Shown in pieces: positions 8,331-17,182 of a stretch of DNA of 64,000 nt. The stretch lies in the NCBI RefSeq assembly GCF_036127095.1, contig NZ_CP108006.1, positions 8,423,501 through 8,487,500 on the forward strand, in the 5' to 3' direction. The notes beneath the pieces were generated by a model that saw only the letters and a list, made by a program, of their open reading frames with translations, searched no databases and was not told where the DNA came from. Each line of letters opens with the position of its first letter. Position 1 is the first letter of the stretch. The translations under genes and the position numbers were made by a program. This DNA is from Streptomyces sp. NBC_00335 (GTDB lineage Bacteria > Actinomycetota > Actinomycetes > Streptomycetales > Streptomycetaceae).

Positions 8331-8612
8331 GCTGCGACGATACCCAAGCGGTATCGGCTTCGCCGCATGGGTCTTGGACAGGTGCGGGTCCCCGGCGGTG
8401 CACTCGGGGCATGACCGAAGAAGCCGCTCGGCCACCGACCTCTCCTGAAGCCGCGCCATGACACCACCGGGCAGTCCTCCACCTGACCGGCGCGGCCGGA
8501 GCGCTCCCACCTTTCACCTTCCGGGCCACCCAGACCATGGCCCGGGCCTTCTCCAGGGGTTGCCCTGGTATTCGACGGGTCACCTGCAAGCCGGTGACCG
8601 TGGACGGGAATC
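8331..8612. other. Intergenic region between LysR and DoxX genes
   Basis: 282 bp without a convincing gene on either strand. It must hold the LysR promoter and the DoxX promoter or operator. I see no perfect palindrome here. Confidence 0.4.
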
Positions 8613-8975
8613 ATGAACATCGCGTACTGGATCGTCGCCGGACCGCTCGCCTTCTTCTACCTCTACGCAGGCGCGATGAAGCTGGTCCGTAGCCGAGATC
8701 AACTCCGACCGATGATGGCCTGGGTCGATCGCATGCCCCTGTCCGCCGTCAGGGCGCTGGGGTCAGTCGAAATGCTCGGCGCGGCCGGGCTGATCCTGCC
8801 GCCCCTGACCGGCATCGCACCCTGGCTGGCACTGGCCGCGGCCATAGGGTTCGTGCTCTTGCAGATCGGTGCGATCGCCGTCCACCTCACCGGCGAGGAC
8901 CGTCGGGTCGCACTCAACGTCGGGCTCATCGCAACTGGGGCGGTCGCCACCTGGCTGGCCGGCACCTGGCTGTGA
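8613..8975 (+). CDS. DoxX-family small membrane protein
   Basis: 120 residues with four hydrophobic helices: WIVAGPLAFFYLYAGAMKL, a second around ALGSVEMLGAAGLILPPLTG, then APWLALAAAIGFVLLQIGAI and ALNVGLIATGAVATWLAGTW. AGAMKL and GxxEMLGAAGL are typical of DoxX/DoxD-like proteins, membrane proteins often linked to redox stress or quinone chemistry. It may be controlled by the divergent LysR regulator. Exact role unknown. Confidence 0.82.
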   Translation: MNIAYWIVAGPLAFFYLYAGAMKLVRSRDQLRPMMAWVDRMPLSAVRALGSVEMLGAAGLILPPLTGIAPWLALAAAIGFVLLQIGAIAVHLTGEDRRVALNVGLIATGAVATWLAGTWL

Positions 8976-9144
8976 TCGAGCACACCGAGGCGGTGAGCAG
9001 ATCCGCTGTCCCGCGGCCGCGCCGGCGGAGTGCCGGTGCCGCCCCCGGTGTGGCTGCCCGAAGACGTTGCGGCGTTTCTACCTCAGGCCATTGCCGAATC
9101 TGATTCAGTCGTCCTCGGGCTGGCTGCTGGGAGGAGACCTGATC

Positions 9145-9312
9145 ATGCTGAACGCTCTCGCCGACAACGTCTTGTGCGGATTCTGCCGGGCGACGCAGGA
9201 GGACGGCGAGGCCCGCACAGCGCGGATGGTGAACGGCCGTCTGGCCGTGACCTGGCACGCCGCCTCATGCCCGCACCTGGCCGCCGACCGGATCTTGGCC
9301 GAGCGGGAGTGA
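9145..9312 (+). CDS. Small Cys/His-containing hypothetical protein
   Basis: 55 residues from ATG 9145, with GGAGGAG about 8 nt upstream. It contains CGFC near residue 11 and HAASCPH near residue 38, spacing that could bind one zinc ion. I do not recognise the family. It stands between the DoxX gene and the lipid gene cluster, and the good ribosome site is the main support. Confidence 0.55.
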   Translation: MLNALADNVLCGFCRATQEDGEARTARMVNGRLAVTWHAASCPHLAADRILAERE

Positions 9313-9454
9313 AGCCCGGTGGCGTCCGGGGTGGCCGCATCGCTTCAGCCCATCGTTCGTCTCTCCGGCAAGCTCGCGGCCTTCGAGGGCGCCTGCAGGC
9401 TGGTTAGGTCCACGCTCCGCGCATCATCCGGCCCTGACGGGCCAAAAGCGCCGC

Positions 9455-11239
9455 ATGAGAAGAACTCGCGGTCCTTCGGTGCGCGGTGCATGGCCGTTGC
9501 TCCTCCTCCCTGCCCAGGCCGCCCTCATGGTGGGCCTGGGACGGCTGGTCACCGGGCCCGCGGCCCGGCGCCGGCCGCTGTCGGAGGAAGGATCGGCCGC
9601 CCGGGACCTGGTGGAGCGCCGCGGCGAAGTCGCCAACGCGGTATCGGAGTTCTTCTCGCTGCTCGCCGGCACGCAGGCGGTCATAGGCGTGGCCCTGGTC
9701 TGCATCGTCGGCCTGCTCACGCTTCCCCGCCTCCCGCTCCGGACCGAAGCGCTCTTCCTCGGAGCCTCGGTCGCCGTGCAGTCGGCGATCTTCCTGCTGG
9801 TGACGTCCTTCGTCGACCGCCCCCGTCCCGACGTACCCCAGCTGGACGTGGCGCCGCCGACGTCGAGCTTCCCCTCCGGACACGTCGGAGCGGCCCTCGC
9901 CCTCTACGGGGGCCTCGCCGTCATCGCCGTGCTGCGCATGCGCGGCCCCTGGCGCTACGCCGTGGCCGGGTCCCTGCTCCTGATGGCGCCGGCCGTCGCG
10001 CTGGTGAGGCTCTACCGGGGCATGCACTACCCCAGCGATGTCGTCGGTGGCCTGCTCAACGGCACGGCGACCCTGCTGATCGTCGGGTTCGCGCTGTTGT
10101 ACGGGCGCGAGTCCACTCCGGAGCAGGCCCGCGCACCGCGGCCCGGCCCGGTGCCCGACCCCCGCACCGGCGGTCCTGTCATCGTGGTGCGCCACCCGCA
10201 CGGCTGCCCTGACGCACTCGCCGACCGGCTGGGCGCAGTGCTGCGCGGCCACGGCCACCGGGACGTGCACTGGATCCTGACCTCCGCCGAACGAGCCTGC
10301 GGCACCCTGGCCGAGGAGCTCCCGGCCGTCCGGCCCCGCCTCGTGGTGGTCTGCGGGGGCGACGGCACCCTGCGCGCCTGCGCCGACGTTCTGGCCGGCA
10401 CCGGGATCCCGCTGGTCCTGGTGCCCTGCGGCACCGGGAACCTCCTCGCCCGGAACCTCGGTCTCCCGATGGACCCGGTCGCCGCCCTCGACGGGTCCCT
10501 GACGGGCGACAGCTTCGGGATCGACGTCGGCCGGGTCTGGGGCGACGGCCTCGCGCCGACGCGGTTCACCGTCATGGCCGGCGCCGGGTTCGACGCCGCC
10601 ATGGTCCGGGACGCCTCCCCGCGGCTCAAGTCGAGGATGGGCTGGGCCGCGTACGTCCTGTCGGCCGTGCGGCACCTGAACGATCCCGGTGTCCGGCTGA
10701 CGGTGCGCATCGACGGCGGCCGCCCCCGACGGCGCCGCGCCCGCATGGTCGTCATCGGAAACGTGGGCACGCTCCAAGGCGGCCTGCCGCTCCTGCCGAC
10801 GGCGCGGCCGGACAGCGGGCGCCTGGACGTGGTGCTGTTCGACCCCCAGGGCGCAGCCGGATGGTTCACCGCAGCCGGCCACCTCGTGTCGCACCTCCTG
10901 GGCCGCGGCGTGACGGCACCCACCGGAGCGGGGGCCGCCAGAGCGGCCGGGGGCGGGACGGTGGCCGGGGGCGGGACGGTGGCCGGGCGCAGCGAAGCCG
11001 GGGGAGCGCTGGAGTACTTCACCGCGACCCGGATCGACGTCCGCTGCGCCGCTCCACAACCGCGCGAACTCGACGGCGATGCCGTGCGCGACGGCGTCCG
11101 CCTCACCGCGGAGGTCGAACCGGGCGCCCTGCGGGTGTACCTGCCCCGCGCGCCCTGGGCTGCCGCCGCCGCGGAAGAGGCCGGTGCACCTGCCGAACGG
11201 GCCGCGCCCCTTCCGGCGGCTCCCGGCCCGGTGCCCTGA
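9455..11239 (+). CDS. PAP2 phosphatase - diacylglycerol kinase fusion protein
   Basis: 594 residues in two parts. Residues 1-225 form a PAP2 membrane phosphatase: several helices, DRPRPD (part of KxxxxxxRP), SSFPSGHVGAALALYGG (PSGH motif), and LYRGMHYPSDVVGG with the catalytic histidine. Residues 240-590 form a DAGK/YegS-type lipid kinase: VVVCGGDGTLRACADVLAGT is the ATP-binding GGDGT motif, and PCGTGNLLARNLGLP the GTxNDxA-like region. The fusion could dephosphorylate and rephosphorylate a lipid such as phosphatidate or undecaprenyl phosphate. A direct DNA repeat encodes GGGTVAGGGTVAG near residue 500. It lies 156 bp before the YihY gene, in one orientation. Confidence 0.87.
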   Translation: MRRTRGPSVRGAWPLLLLPAQAALMVGLGRLVTGPAARRRPLSEEGSAARDLVERRGEVANAVSEFFSLLAGTQAVIGVALVCIVGLLTLPRLPLRTEALFLGASVAVQSAIFLLVTSFVDRPRPDVPQLDVAPPTSSFPSGHVGAALALYGGLAVIAVLRMRGPWRYAVAGSLLLMAPAVALVRLYRGMHYPSDVVGGLLNGTATLLIVGFALLYGRESTPEQARAPRPGPVPDPRTGGPVIVVRHPHGCPDALADRLGAVLRGHGHRDVHWILTSAERACGTLAEELPAVRPRLVVVCGGDGTLRACADVLAGTGIPLVLVPCGTGNLLARNLGLPMDPVAALDGSLTGDSFGIDVGRVWGDGLAPTRFTVMAGAGFDAAMVRDASPRLKSRMGWAAYVLSAVRHLNDPGVRLTVRIDGGRPRRRRARMVVIGNVGTLQGGLPLLPTARPDSGRLDVVLFDPQGAAGWFTAAGHLVSHLLGRGVTAPTGAGAARAAGGGTVAGGGTVAGRSEAGGALEYFTATRIDVRCAAPQPRELDGDAVRDGVRLTAEVEPGALRVYLPRAPWAAAAAEEAGAPAERAAPLPAAPGPVP

Positions 11240-11395
11240 GGCGCGGCCGACCGCGTACGGGTTCCCGGCCCGTCGGCCGACCGCCGCTCGGCGGGCCCGC
11301 TCGGGCCCCGCCGGTCCGGGCCGGCTCCGCAGGTCGGAAGCGGGCCCGGGACGGCTCCGCAGGTTTCGTAGGCTCCACGAGAAGGCAGGAACGCG

Positions 11396-12349
11396 ATGGG
11401 CACGGCGCGACGGGTACCGCAGCAGCACGACGTGAGCGGTGAGGAACTGTCCGCCGACGAGGCGTGGACGGCGCTGCGCCGCTACGGCGGCTGGAGCCTC
11501 GCACGCGACTCCTTCGTACGGTTCCGCTACGCGGACGGCTTCAGCCACGCCCGCGCGCTCGCCCTGCAAACAGTCCTGTCCATCGTCCCGCTGGCCATCG
11601 CCGCCGTGGGGCTGTCCGGCGTCCTGCACACCGAGGACGCGGGCCGCGTGGTCGAGCTCACCATCCGAGGTCTCGCCAGCGGCCCCGGTCAGGCGGTCGT
11701 GGACGAGGCGCTCAGCGAGAGCAGACGCCATGCCGGCGACGGCGGCCAGGCGGCGCTGTGGCTGGGCCTGCTGTTCTCGCTCGTCAACGTCACCACGAGC
11801 CTCTGCCAGGTCGAGCGGGGCGCCAACCGCATATACGGCAACGAGCGGGACCGGCCCTTCCTCAAGAAGTACACCCGCGGCCTGGTGATGTCGGCGCTCG
11901 CGGGTCTTCCGCTCGGACTCAGCTTCATCCTCACCGTGACCGGCACCCACCTCACCCACGCGCTGGGCGAGGTCTACCAGCTCTCTCCCGCTACGGTGCG
12001 GGCCTGGGATTTGCTGCGCTGGCCCCTCGGCGTCCTGCTCGCCGTCCTCGCCACCAGCGCGATCTTTCGGCTCTCCCCGCGCCGCCGTCAGCCCGGCTAC
12101 ACCTGGCTGGCCTTCGGGGCCGTCGTCCACCTGCTGCTGTGGAACCTGGCGACCTGGGCCCTGAGCCTGTACATCGGCGAAAGCAGTTCGTTCACCAGCG
12201 TCTACGGGCCCCTCAGCACGATCGTGTCGTTGCTGCTCTGGTCCTACCTCACCTCGATGGCGCTCTTCCTCGGCCTCTCCTTCGCAGCTCAACTGGAAGC
12301 GGTGAGGGCGGGGGTGCGGGAGCCGGTCACGGCCGACCCCGGTGTCTGA
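11396..12349 (+). CDS. YihY/BrkB-family inner-membrane protein
   Basis: 317 residues with six hydrophobic helices and the family motifs FSHARALALQTVLSIVPLAI (helix 1), NVTTSLCQVERGANRIYG, and VYGPLSTIVSLLLWSYLTSMALFLG near the end. Members are conserved membrane proteins of uncertain function, once mislabelled RNase BN; some act in lipid or virulence traits. It sits between two PAP2 genes in one orientation, and its end overlaps no other start. ATG 11396 follows a GAAGG site. Confidence 0.88.
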   Translation: MGTARRVPQQHDVSGEELSADEAWTALRRYGGWSLARDSFVRFRYADGFSHARALALQTVLSIVPLAIAAVGLSGVLHTEDAGRVVELTIRGLASGPGQAVVDEALSESRRHAGDGGQAALWLGLLFSLVNVTTSLCQVERGANRIYGNERDRPFLKKYTRGLVMSALAGLPLGLSFILTVTGTHLTHALGEVYQLSPATVRAWDLLRWPLGVLLAVLATSAIFRLSPRRRQPGYTWLAFGAVVHLLLWNLATWALSLYIGESSSFTSVYGPLSTIVSLLLWSYLTSMALFLGLSFAAQLEAVRAGVREPVTADPGV

Positions 12350-12500
12350 CGCCCCGGCCCGGCCCCGGCACCAGCCCCAGCCCCCTTCACCGCTCCGGTT
12401 CCCACCTCCATCCGGCCCCCACCTCCATCCCTTCCCCGTCTTGATCCCGTTCGTCGGCGGCCGGAGGACCGCCACCGGCACACGAGAGGAACCCGCCACC

Positions 12501-13385
12501 ATGGCACGGCGCACAGACAGTTCTCGACGACGACCGCTACGGAGCCTGCTGACGCGGCATGCCGGGCCGGACGCCACCTTCGGCGCGAGACTCGTGCTCG
12601 CCGCGGCCGCGACCGCCCTCACCTCCGTGCCCTTCGTACTCGCCCTGGTCCTGGTGGAGTCCCGGTGGCCTCCGCTGCACCGGCTGGACCGCGCGACGGC
12701 CGAGCGCCTGCACACCGCCGCGCTCGCCCACCCGAACGGCGTCCGCCTCCTGCGCGTCCTCTCGGACTTCGTGTGGGATCCGGTGACCATGCGCCTCCTG
12801 GTGGCCGCGCTCGTGGCCTGGCTCGTGGGCCGGCGGGCCTGGCGGCTGGCGGCCTGGGCCTCCGTCACGGCGGTCGCCGGCGGCCTGATCGGGCTCCTGG
12901 CCAAGACCGCAGTCGAACGGGCGCGCCCGCACCTCCCGGATCCCGTCGCCCACGCGCCCGGCTTCTCCTTCCCCTCCGGACACACGATGACGGCCACCAC
13001 CACGTGCGCCGTCCTGCTCCTGGTCCTGCTGCCCGTGGTACCGCCCAGGTGGCGCCCGCTGCCCTGGGCGCTCGCGCTGGTCACCGTGGTGGGCGTCGGC
13101 TACACGCGCGTCGCCCTGGGGGTCCACTGGGTCAGTGACGTCGTCGGCGGCTGGCTCCTGGGGCTCGCCGTGGTCACCGCAACGACACTGGCCTTCGAAG
13201 CCTGGCGGACGGACACCGGACGACGTCGCACGACGGTGACCGAGGGCCTGGAACCGGAGCTCACGGATCCCGACCCCGAGGCGCCCCCGACCGTTCCGGA
13301 AGGAGCAGCAGCTCCCGGCGGAGCGGCCGGCTCGCGCGGTCACGGCCCCCGTAGGCCAGCCAACGGATCTGATCAGCCACGTTGA
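12501..13385 (+). CDS. PAP2-family membrane phosphatase
   Basis: 294 residues. The three PAP2 signatures are in order: KTAVERARP (KxxxxxxRP), FSFPSGHTM (PSGH) and TRVALGVHWVSDVVGG with the catalytic histidine. About five membrane helices surround them, and the C-terminal tail is Pro- and Glu-rich. Start ATG 12501 has GAGAGGAA upstream; the frame is open for 53 more codons but that part is low-complexity. Probable lipid phosphate phosphatase, such as undecaprenyl pyrophosphate or phosphatidate phosphatase, in the same transcript as the preceding genes. Confidence 0.88.
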   Translation: MARRTDSSRRRPLRSLLTRHAGPDATFGARLVLAAAATALTSVPFVLALVLVESRWPPLHRLDRATAERLHTAALAHPNGVRLLRVLSDFVWDPVTMRLLVAALVAWLVGRRAWRLAAWASVTAVAGGLIGLLAKTAVERARPHLPDPVAHAPGFSFPSGHTMTATTTCAVLLLVLLPVVPPRWRPLPWALALVTVVGVGYTRVALGVHWVSDVVGGWLLGLAVVTATTLAFEAWRTDTGRRRTTVTEGLEPELTDPDPEAPPTVPEGAAAPGGAAGSRGHGPRRPANGSDQPR

Positions 13386-13536
13386 GGCGGACCTGCCCTT
13401 CCGGGTGCACGTCCGGCACGGCACCACGAGGCGCACGCCGGCGCCGGGGGGTGTGAGCTGGGCCCGGGGCTTGCTGCCGCCGTCGGCGAGGGCTCTGTAC
13501 AGGCGTACCGCGACGCCCGCCGCGCTCTAGGGCAAG

Positions 13537-13574
13537 CAGAAGGGCCCGGATCCTTGTGGATCCGGGCCCTTCTG
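13537..13574. terminator. Terminator downstream of the initiator tRNA
   Basis: A perfect 17-bp inverted repeat (13537-13553 against 13558-13574) with a 4-nt TTGT loop, beginning 5 nt past the tRNA 3' end when read on the minus strand. It probably ends the tRNA transcript and could also stop plus-strand readthrough from the PAP2 gene. Confidence 0.85.
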
Positions 13575-13579
13575 TTCAG

Positions 13580-13653
13580 TAGCGGGGACAGGATTTGAAC
13601 CTGCGACCTCTGGATTATGAGCCCAGCGAGCTACCGAACTGCTCCACCCCGCG
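13580..13653 (-). tRNA. Initiator tRNA-fMet (anticodon CAT)
   Basis: Read on the minus strand, the 74-nt gene begins C-GCGGGG and ends CCCCGCTA, with no encoded CCA. The anticodon loop is CTCATAA and the T arm GCAGG-TTCAAAT-CCTGT. The unpaired C1/U72 end and the A11-U24 D-stem pair mark it as the initiator, not the elongator. The anticodon stem is CTGGG/TCCAG, so the third of the usual G-C pairs next to the loop is a G-U pair (31-39), a deviation from the standard initiator stem. Confidence 0.92.
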
Positions 13654-13996
13654 TCGGTAAACCTCACTCTACGCCACCGCAGGACCGCCCTTCACCATCT
13701 TTTCCCCTGCTCAGGGGCAGGAGCGTCGTCGGCCGAGGTCGAACCGTGCTCGGCGCCGTCCCAGACCAGGCTTCTGCCCGACGCACGGCCACGAACACGC
13801 GCAGGTCATCCAGAGCCAAAGCACCCAAGCCACAGCTGGGGTGCGCGGAGCAATTCCCAGGATTGACCGGGGTGCCGGAGTGCCAGAAGGTTGCAGGGCC
13901 CGGGCGGCAAGCCGTCCGGCGCCTTCGTGCGGATCCGGCCGGGCGAAGGCGCTGTGCGGGTGCCGACCAAGCCGTTGTCGAAGGGACCCGGACACC

Positions 13997-14578
13997 GTGC
14001 CTGATCTTCCTGCCACGACTCATCGGGCGGTCACCCTGCTGCGTGAGCTCGGTGCCGAAAGCATTGCCCACCCCGGCGGAACCCTCCTTACCCACCTCCA
14101 GCGCGTACAGGCGCGGCTGGCGACATGGAAGGCCCGTCCGGCCCTCCAACTCGCGGGCCTGTGTCACGCGTTCTACGGCACCGACGGTTTCCCCACAGTG
14201 CTGCTGCCACTGGACCGGCGCAATGACCTTGCAGCGGTGATCGGCGCCGAGGCCGAGGCCATCGTGTACCTGTACGCCTCATGCGACCGGAAGGCCACGT
14301 ACCCGGCTCTCGACCGGGCCGACGCGGCCTTCCGCGACAGGTTCGACGGCCACTCCTCCTTTCCAGGGGCGCAGTTGTGCCGGGACTTCACCGAACTGTC
14401 GGCGGCCAACGAACTCGATCTCGCCATCATCGATTCCGCGTTCCGCGAGAAGTGGGGGCATGAGCTGCTCGCCCTGTTCGCCAGACTCCAGGACTTGCTG
14501 AGTGCTGCCGCCTGGTCCGAGTGCCGCACAGTACTTGCCACTTCCGCCTCTCAGCTCACGGACAACCGTCCGCTATAG
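13997..14578 (+). CDS. DUF6817-like protein
   Basis: 193 residues from GTG 13997 with GAAGGGA upstream; the open frame is longer (from 13841) but the added part looks like shifted noncoding sequence. The N-terminal helical domain has HPGGTLLTHLQRVQARLATW and LAGLCHAFYGTDGFPTVLLP, histidine-bearing motifs that resemble an HD-type helical bundle (DUF6817). No enzymatic function is established. It stands alone in plus orientation after the tRNA. Confidence 0.65.
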   Translation: MPDLPATTHRAVTLLRELGAESIAHPGGTLLTHLQRVQARLATWKARPALQLAGLCHAFYGTDGFPTVLLPLDRRNDLAAVIGAEAEAIVYLYASCDRKATYPALDRADAAFRDRFDGHSSFPGAQLCRDFTELSAANELDLAIIDSAFREKWGHELLALFARLQDLLSAAAWSECRTVLATSASQLTDNRPL

Positions 14579-14920
14579 GCCTGTTGGTAAAGTGGATCAA
14601 GGAATCCTGCTTGGGGGCGACGTGGCTACAACCGGCACCAGCAGATCGGAGAGAGTGGCGGACCGTATCCCACGTGGTCGAACGGGACGACCCACTGGTG
14701 TTCGCCTGGGCCGTCACGGATGGGGGCTTGGAGCAGGCCCACTCCTGGCACCTCCGGGGAGGGGAGTAGAGGAATCGGCTGCGCCGACCCGTCGGACCCG
14801 CGCGACCCTTCACGCCCCAAGTGCCGTGTGACACAAGTCAGTTATGTCGCACACCTATGCGATCATGAACGGCAGTTTCCGGCCGCTCGCCGGATTCTCC
14901 CTTATGGATTGCAGAGGATT

Positions 14921-15451
14921 ATGAAGCCCAACGCGTTCGTCCGTGCCCGGCACGGCCTGCTTGTTCTTGCCGCCTCCCTCGGCCTCGTCCTCGGCCTCTC
15001 GGCCGCTCCGGCCCAGGCTGTGCCGAACATCTACTACCTGGGCGTCGTGGAGATCCGCGCGCAGCACTCCGGCCAGTGTCTCGAGGTGGCGGACTGGAGC
15101 ACGGCGAACGGCGCGGCCGTCCGCCAGTGGCCCTGTACCGGTGGCGCCAACCAGAAGTGGGAGCGCTGGTCCCTGGCGGACGCCGAGTCGTACTTCTACG
15201 TGAACGTCAACAGCGGCAAGTGCATGGAGATCGGCGGCTGGAAGACCAACAACGGTGCGACCGCCAACCAGTGGGACTGCCACTGGGGCCTCAACCAGAC
15301 CTTCTACGGCCAGTCCAGCTTCGTCACGAACCCCTCGTACGTCTACAACAAGTGCCTGGAGATAGCCGACTGGAGCACGCAGGCGGGCGCCCCCGCGCGG
15401 CTGTGGACGTGCACCGGCGGCGCCAACCAGCGCTTCAGCATCAGGGCCTGA
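14921..15451 (+). CDS. Secreted ricin-type beta-trefoil lectin domain protein
   Basis: 176 residues. An N-terminal signal peptide (RHGLLVLAASLGLVLGLS, cleavage after AQA near residue 33) is followed by a single beta-trefoil. Three QxW-type repeats are seen: SGQCLEVADWSTANGAAV ... GANQKWE, SGKCMEIGGWKTNNGATA ... LNQTFYG, and KCLEIADWSTQAGAPARL ... ANQRFS. Ricin-B lectins bind galactose- or xylan-type sugars and usually accompany a hydrolase, but this one is free-standing. ATG 14921 has AGAGG 4 nt upstream. A terminator follows 6 nt after the stop. Confidence 0.9.
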   Translation: MKPNAFVRARHGLLVLAASLGLVLGLSAAPAQAVPNIYYLGVVEIRAQHSGQCLEVADWSTANGAAVRQWPCTGGANQKWERWSLADAESYFYVNVNSGKCMEIGGWKTNNGATANQWDCHWGLNQTFYGQSSFVTNPSYVYNKCLEIADWSTQAGAPARLWTCTGGANQRFSIRA

Positions 15452-15457
15452 GCCCCC

Positions 15458-15491
15458 GGGCGGGCGCCGGGCACCTGCCCGACGCCCGCCC
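15458..15491. terminator. Terminator of the lectin gene
   Basis: GGGCGGGCG (15458-15466) pairs with CGCCCGCCC (15483-15491), with an inner GGGC/GCCC extension, starting 6 nt after the stop codon. Confidence 0.75.
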
Positions 15492-15754
15492 ATTCGCACG
15501 GATGGACAGCCTGCCGCGTTCCCCGCGGTGTTCAGAGGGATGGCTGAAGCGGAGTCCGACCCTGCCCGATGGGAGTTCCTGCGGGTTCCCAGGGATAGAG
15601 CGGGACGTTTTCGCAGCAGTTCGAATGCAGCGCCGATCCCGGTGGGGAACGCGTCCAGTCGAGGCCGTGATTCCGATCGTGACCTTCACGATGGACAACT
15701 GGCAGGACGAGTATCGCCGTGTGCGTCAGAGCCGCGGTGGTACCCGTGCCGTGC

Positions 15755-16561
15755 TCAGCGGCCGAAGGTGTCGATTCCCTCCACGAGCCAGTGTCCGTCG
15801 CGGTTCACCAAGTCGAGGGCGAGCATCGCGCCCGCGTACACGCCTTGGTTCTGGGGGCTCTGCTTCTCGGTCCCCGCCGTGCTCACGCTGCTCTGGTCGG
15901 CGTAGACCAGGACCCGTGCCCGGTCGCCGTCGATCCGCTCGACGGCGCTGTCCGTGACGGCGGTGGTGATCACCGTCTTCTGCTTCTCGGCCTGGGCGAG
16001 GACCTCGCCGAAGAGCGCCCGGTGCTGGGTGACGGCCTTGCCCGTGAGCAGGGTCTTCGACGCGCTCTCGAAGGCCGCGGGCTTCGCGTGGTCGTAGGAG
16101 AAGAGGGAAGCGACGGCCTTGGCGGTCTGTCCCTTGATCTCGCTGGTACGGGCGAGGTCGGTGAGCGCGGTGTTGGCGCGCACTGGATCGTTCCGCAGTG
16201 CCGAGGCCCGGCTGTGGGCGAATCCGGCGAAGGCGCCGAGGAGGACGGTGAGCGTGCAGAGGATCAGGAGGGGAGTGAGGTATTTCCCATCGACCTTGAC
16301 CCTGCCGGACACCCCGGCCTCTTCGCCCGATTCCGGCGGGTCCTGCCGCTTCGTGCCGGCCGTCTTTCGCTTGGCTGCCGTCTTCCCCATCGGTGTCCGG
16401 GATGGCCCGGGCTCGGGCAGGAGGCCCACGGGTGTGTGGGACGCGTCGCCGAGGACCTCCTCCGAACTGGTGCCGTCGGTCGCGTGCGCTGCGGGGACCG
16501 ACGGGTTGCCGACGGCCTGACGGCGGCGCTGGCGGTTGATGAGGTGGCGGGTCGTCGACAT
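15755..16561 (-). CDS. Mce-associated membrane protein (last gene of the mce operon)
   Basis: 268 residues. A disordered, charged N-terminus with KTAAKRKTAGTKRQ is followed by one membrane helix (YLTPLLILCTLTVLLGAFAGFA, about residues 92-115) and an extracytoplasmic alpha/beta domain of the Mas/VirB8-like type (RTSEIKGQTAKAVASLFSYD, LVYADQSSVSTAG, LDLVNRDGHWLVEGIDTFG). Such proteins stabilise Mce lipid transporters in actinobacteria. It is the fourth of four related genes, 48 bp after the previous one. Confidence 0.8.
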   Translation of the reverse strand: MSTTRHLINRQRRRQAVGNPSVPAAHATDGTSSEEVLGDASHTPVGLLPEPGPSRTPMGKTAAKRKTAGTKRQDPPESGEEAGVSGRVKVDGKYLTPLLILCTLTVLLGAFAGFAHSRASALRNDPVRANTALTDLARTSEIKGQTAKAVASLFSYDHAKPAAFESASKTLLTGKAVTQHRALFGEVLAQAEKQKTVITTAVTDSAVERIDGDRARVLVYADQSSVSTAGTEKQSPQNQGVYAGAMLALDLVNRDGHWLVEGIDTFGR

Positions 16562-16609
16562 CGTGCGTGTCCTCTCGGGTGCGGGCGTCTTTCGCGGTAC
16601 GGCGGCCGG

Positions 16610-17155
16610 TCAGCCGGAGGACGCCGTACCGCCGACGGGTGCCTGACCCAGCGCGCTGAGCTTCCACTGGCTCCCGGAACGGGTCAGTTCACCGAGCATG
16701 CGGCTGTCCTTGTCGCTGCTCTTGTCGTCGGCCGTCTTCACTGTGATGCGCAGGGCGACCAGCACCCTGGCCCGCCCTGCGCGGTCGTCCAGCTCGGTGA
16801 CGGCGCCGGACAGCACCCGGGCCGTCGTCACGGTCTTCGCCGCCTTGACCTGAGTCGTGAACTCCGTGCGCCCTTGCACGAGTTGGTCGTGCAGGTCGCC
16901 GGTCGTGGACGACTCCCACAGGTCGAGGCCCTGGTCCACCTTGGCGTGGTCGAGGGTGTTGAGGTTCTGCACGGCCTGTTCCGCCGCCGCGAGCGCCTGG
17001 TCGCGCTGGACGGCGTACGCGGCGGACTCGTCATGGCTCGCCCCGTACCAGTCCTGGGCCGCCCACGCGGCGAAGCCGCCTGTGAGGAGGGTGAGCCCGA
17101 GGGCGGCGGCCAGGACCGGCCGGGTGCCGGTGCGGGCGCGGACCGTGCGTGTCAT
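16610..17155 (-). CDS. Mce-associated membrane protein
   Basis: 181 residues from ATG 17155; ATG 17179 in frame is an alternative, closer to the preceding stop. One N-terminal helix (PVLAAALGLTLLTGGFAAWAA) is followed by a Mas-type domain with the helical DESAAYAVQRDQALAAAEQ and a final ITVKTADDKSSDKDSRML ... WKLSALGQ strand region. Same architecture as its operon neighbours. Expected to be anchored in the membrane beside the Mce complex. Confidence 0.8.
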   Translation of the reverse strand: MTRTVRARTGTRPVLAAALGLTLLTGGFAAWAAQDWYGASHDESAAYAVQRDQALAAAEQAVQNLNTLDHAKVDQGLDLWESSTTGDLHDQLVQGRTEFTTQVKAAKTVTTARVLSGAVTELDDRAGRARVLVALRITVKTADDKSSDKDSRMLGELTRSGSQWKLSALGQAPVGGTASSG

Positions 17156-17182
17156 GGGGTGCTCTTCTCTCCCGCGCATCTC

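Noticed and set aside
9404..13084. A 1226-codon minus-strand open frame
   Set aside because: It runs opposite to three genes with clear domains (PAP2-DAGK, YihY, PAP2), is Arg/Gly-rich without structure and contains no recognisable motif. It is a GC-bias shadow.
14521..14769. A short plus-strand frame after the DUF6817-like gene
   Set aside because: It overlaps the gene end, has no ribosome site and no coherent domain. It could be a remnant but I cannot support it.
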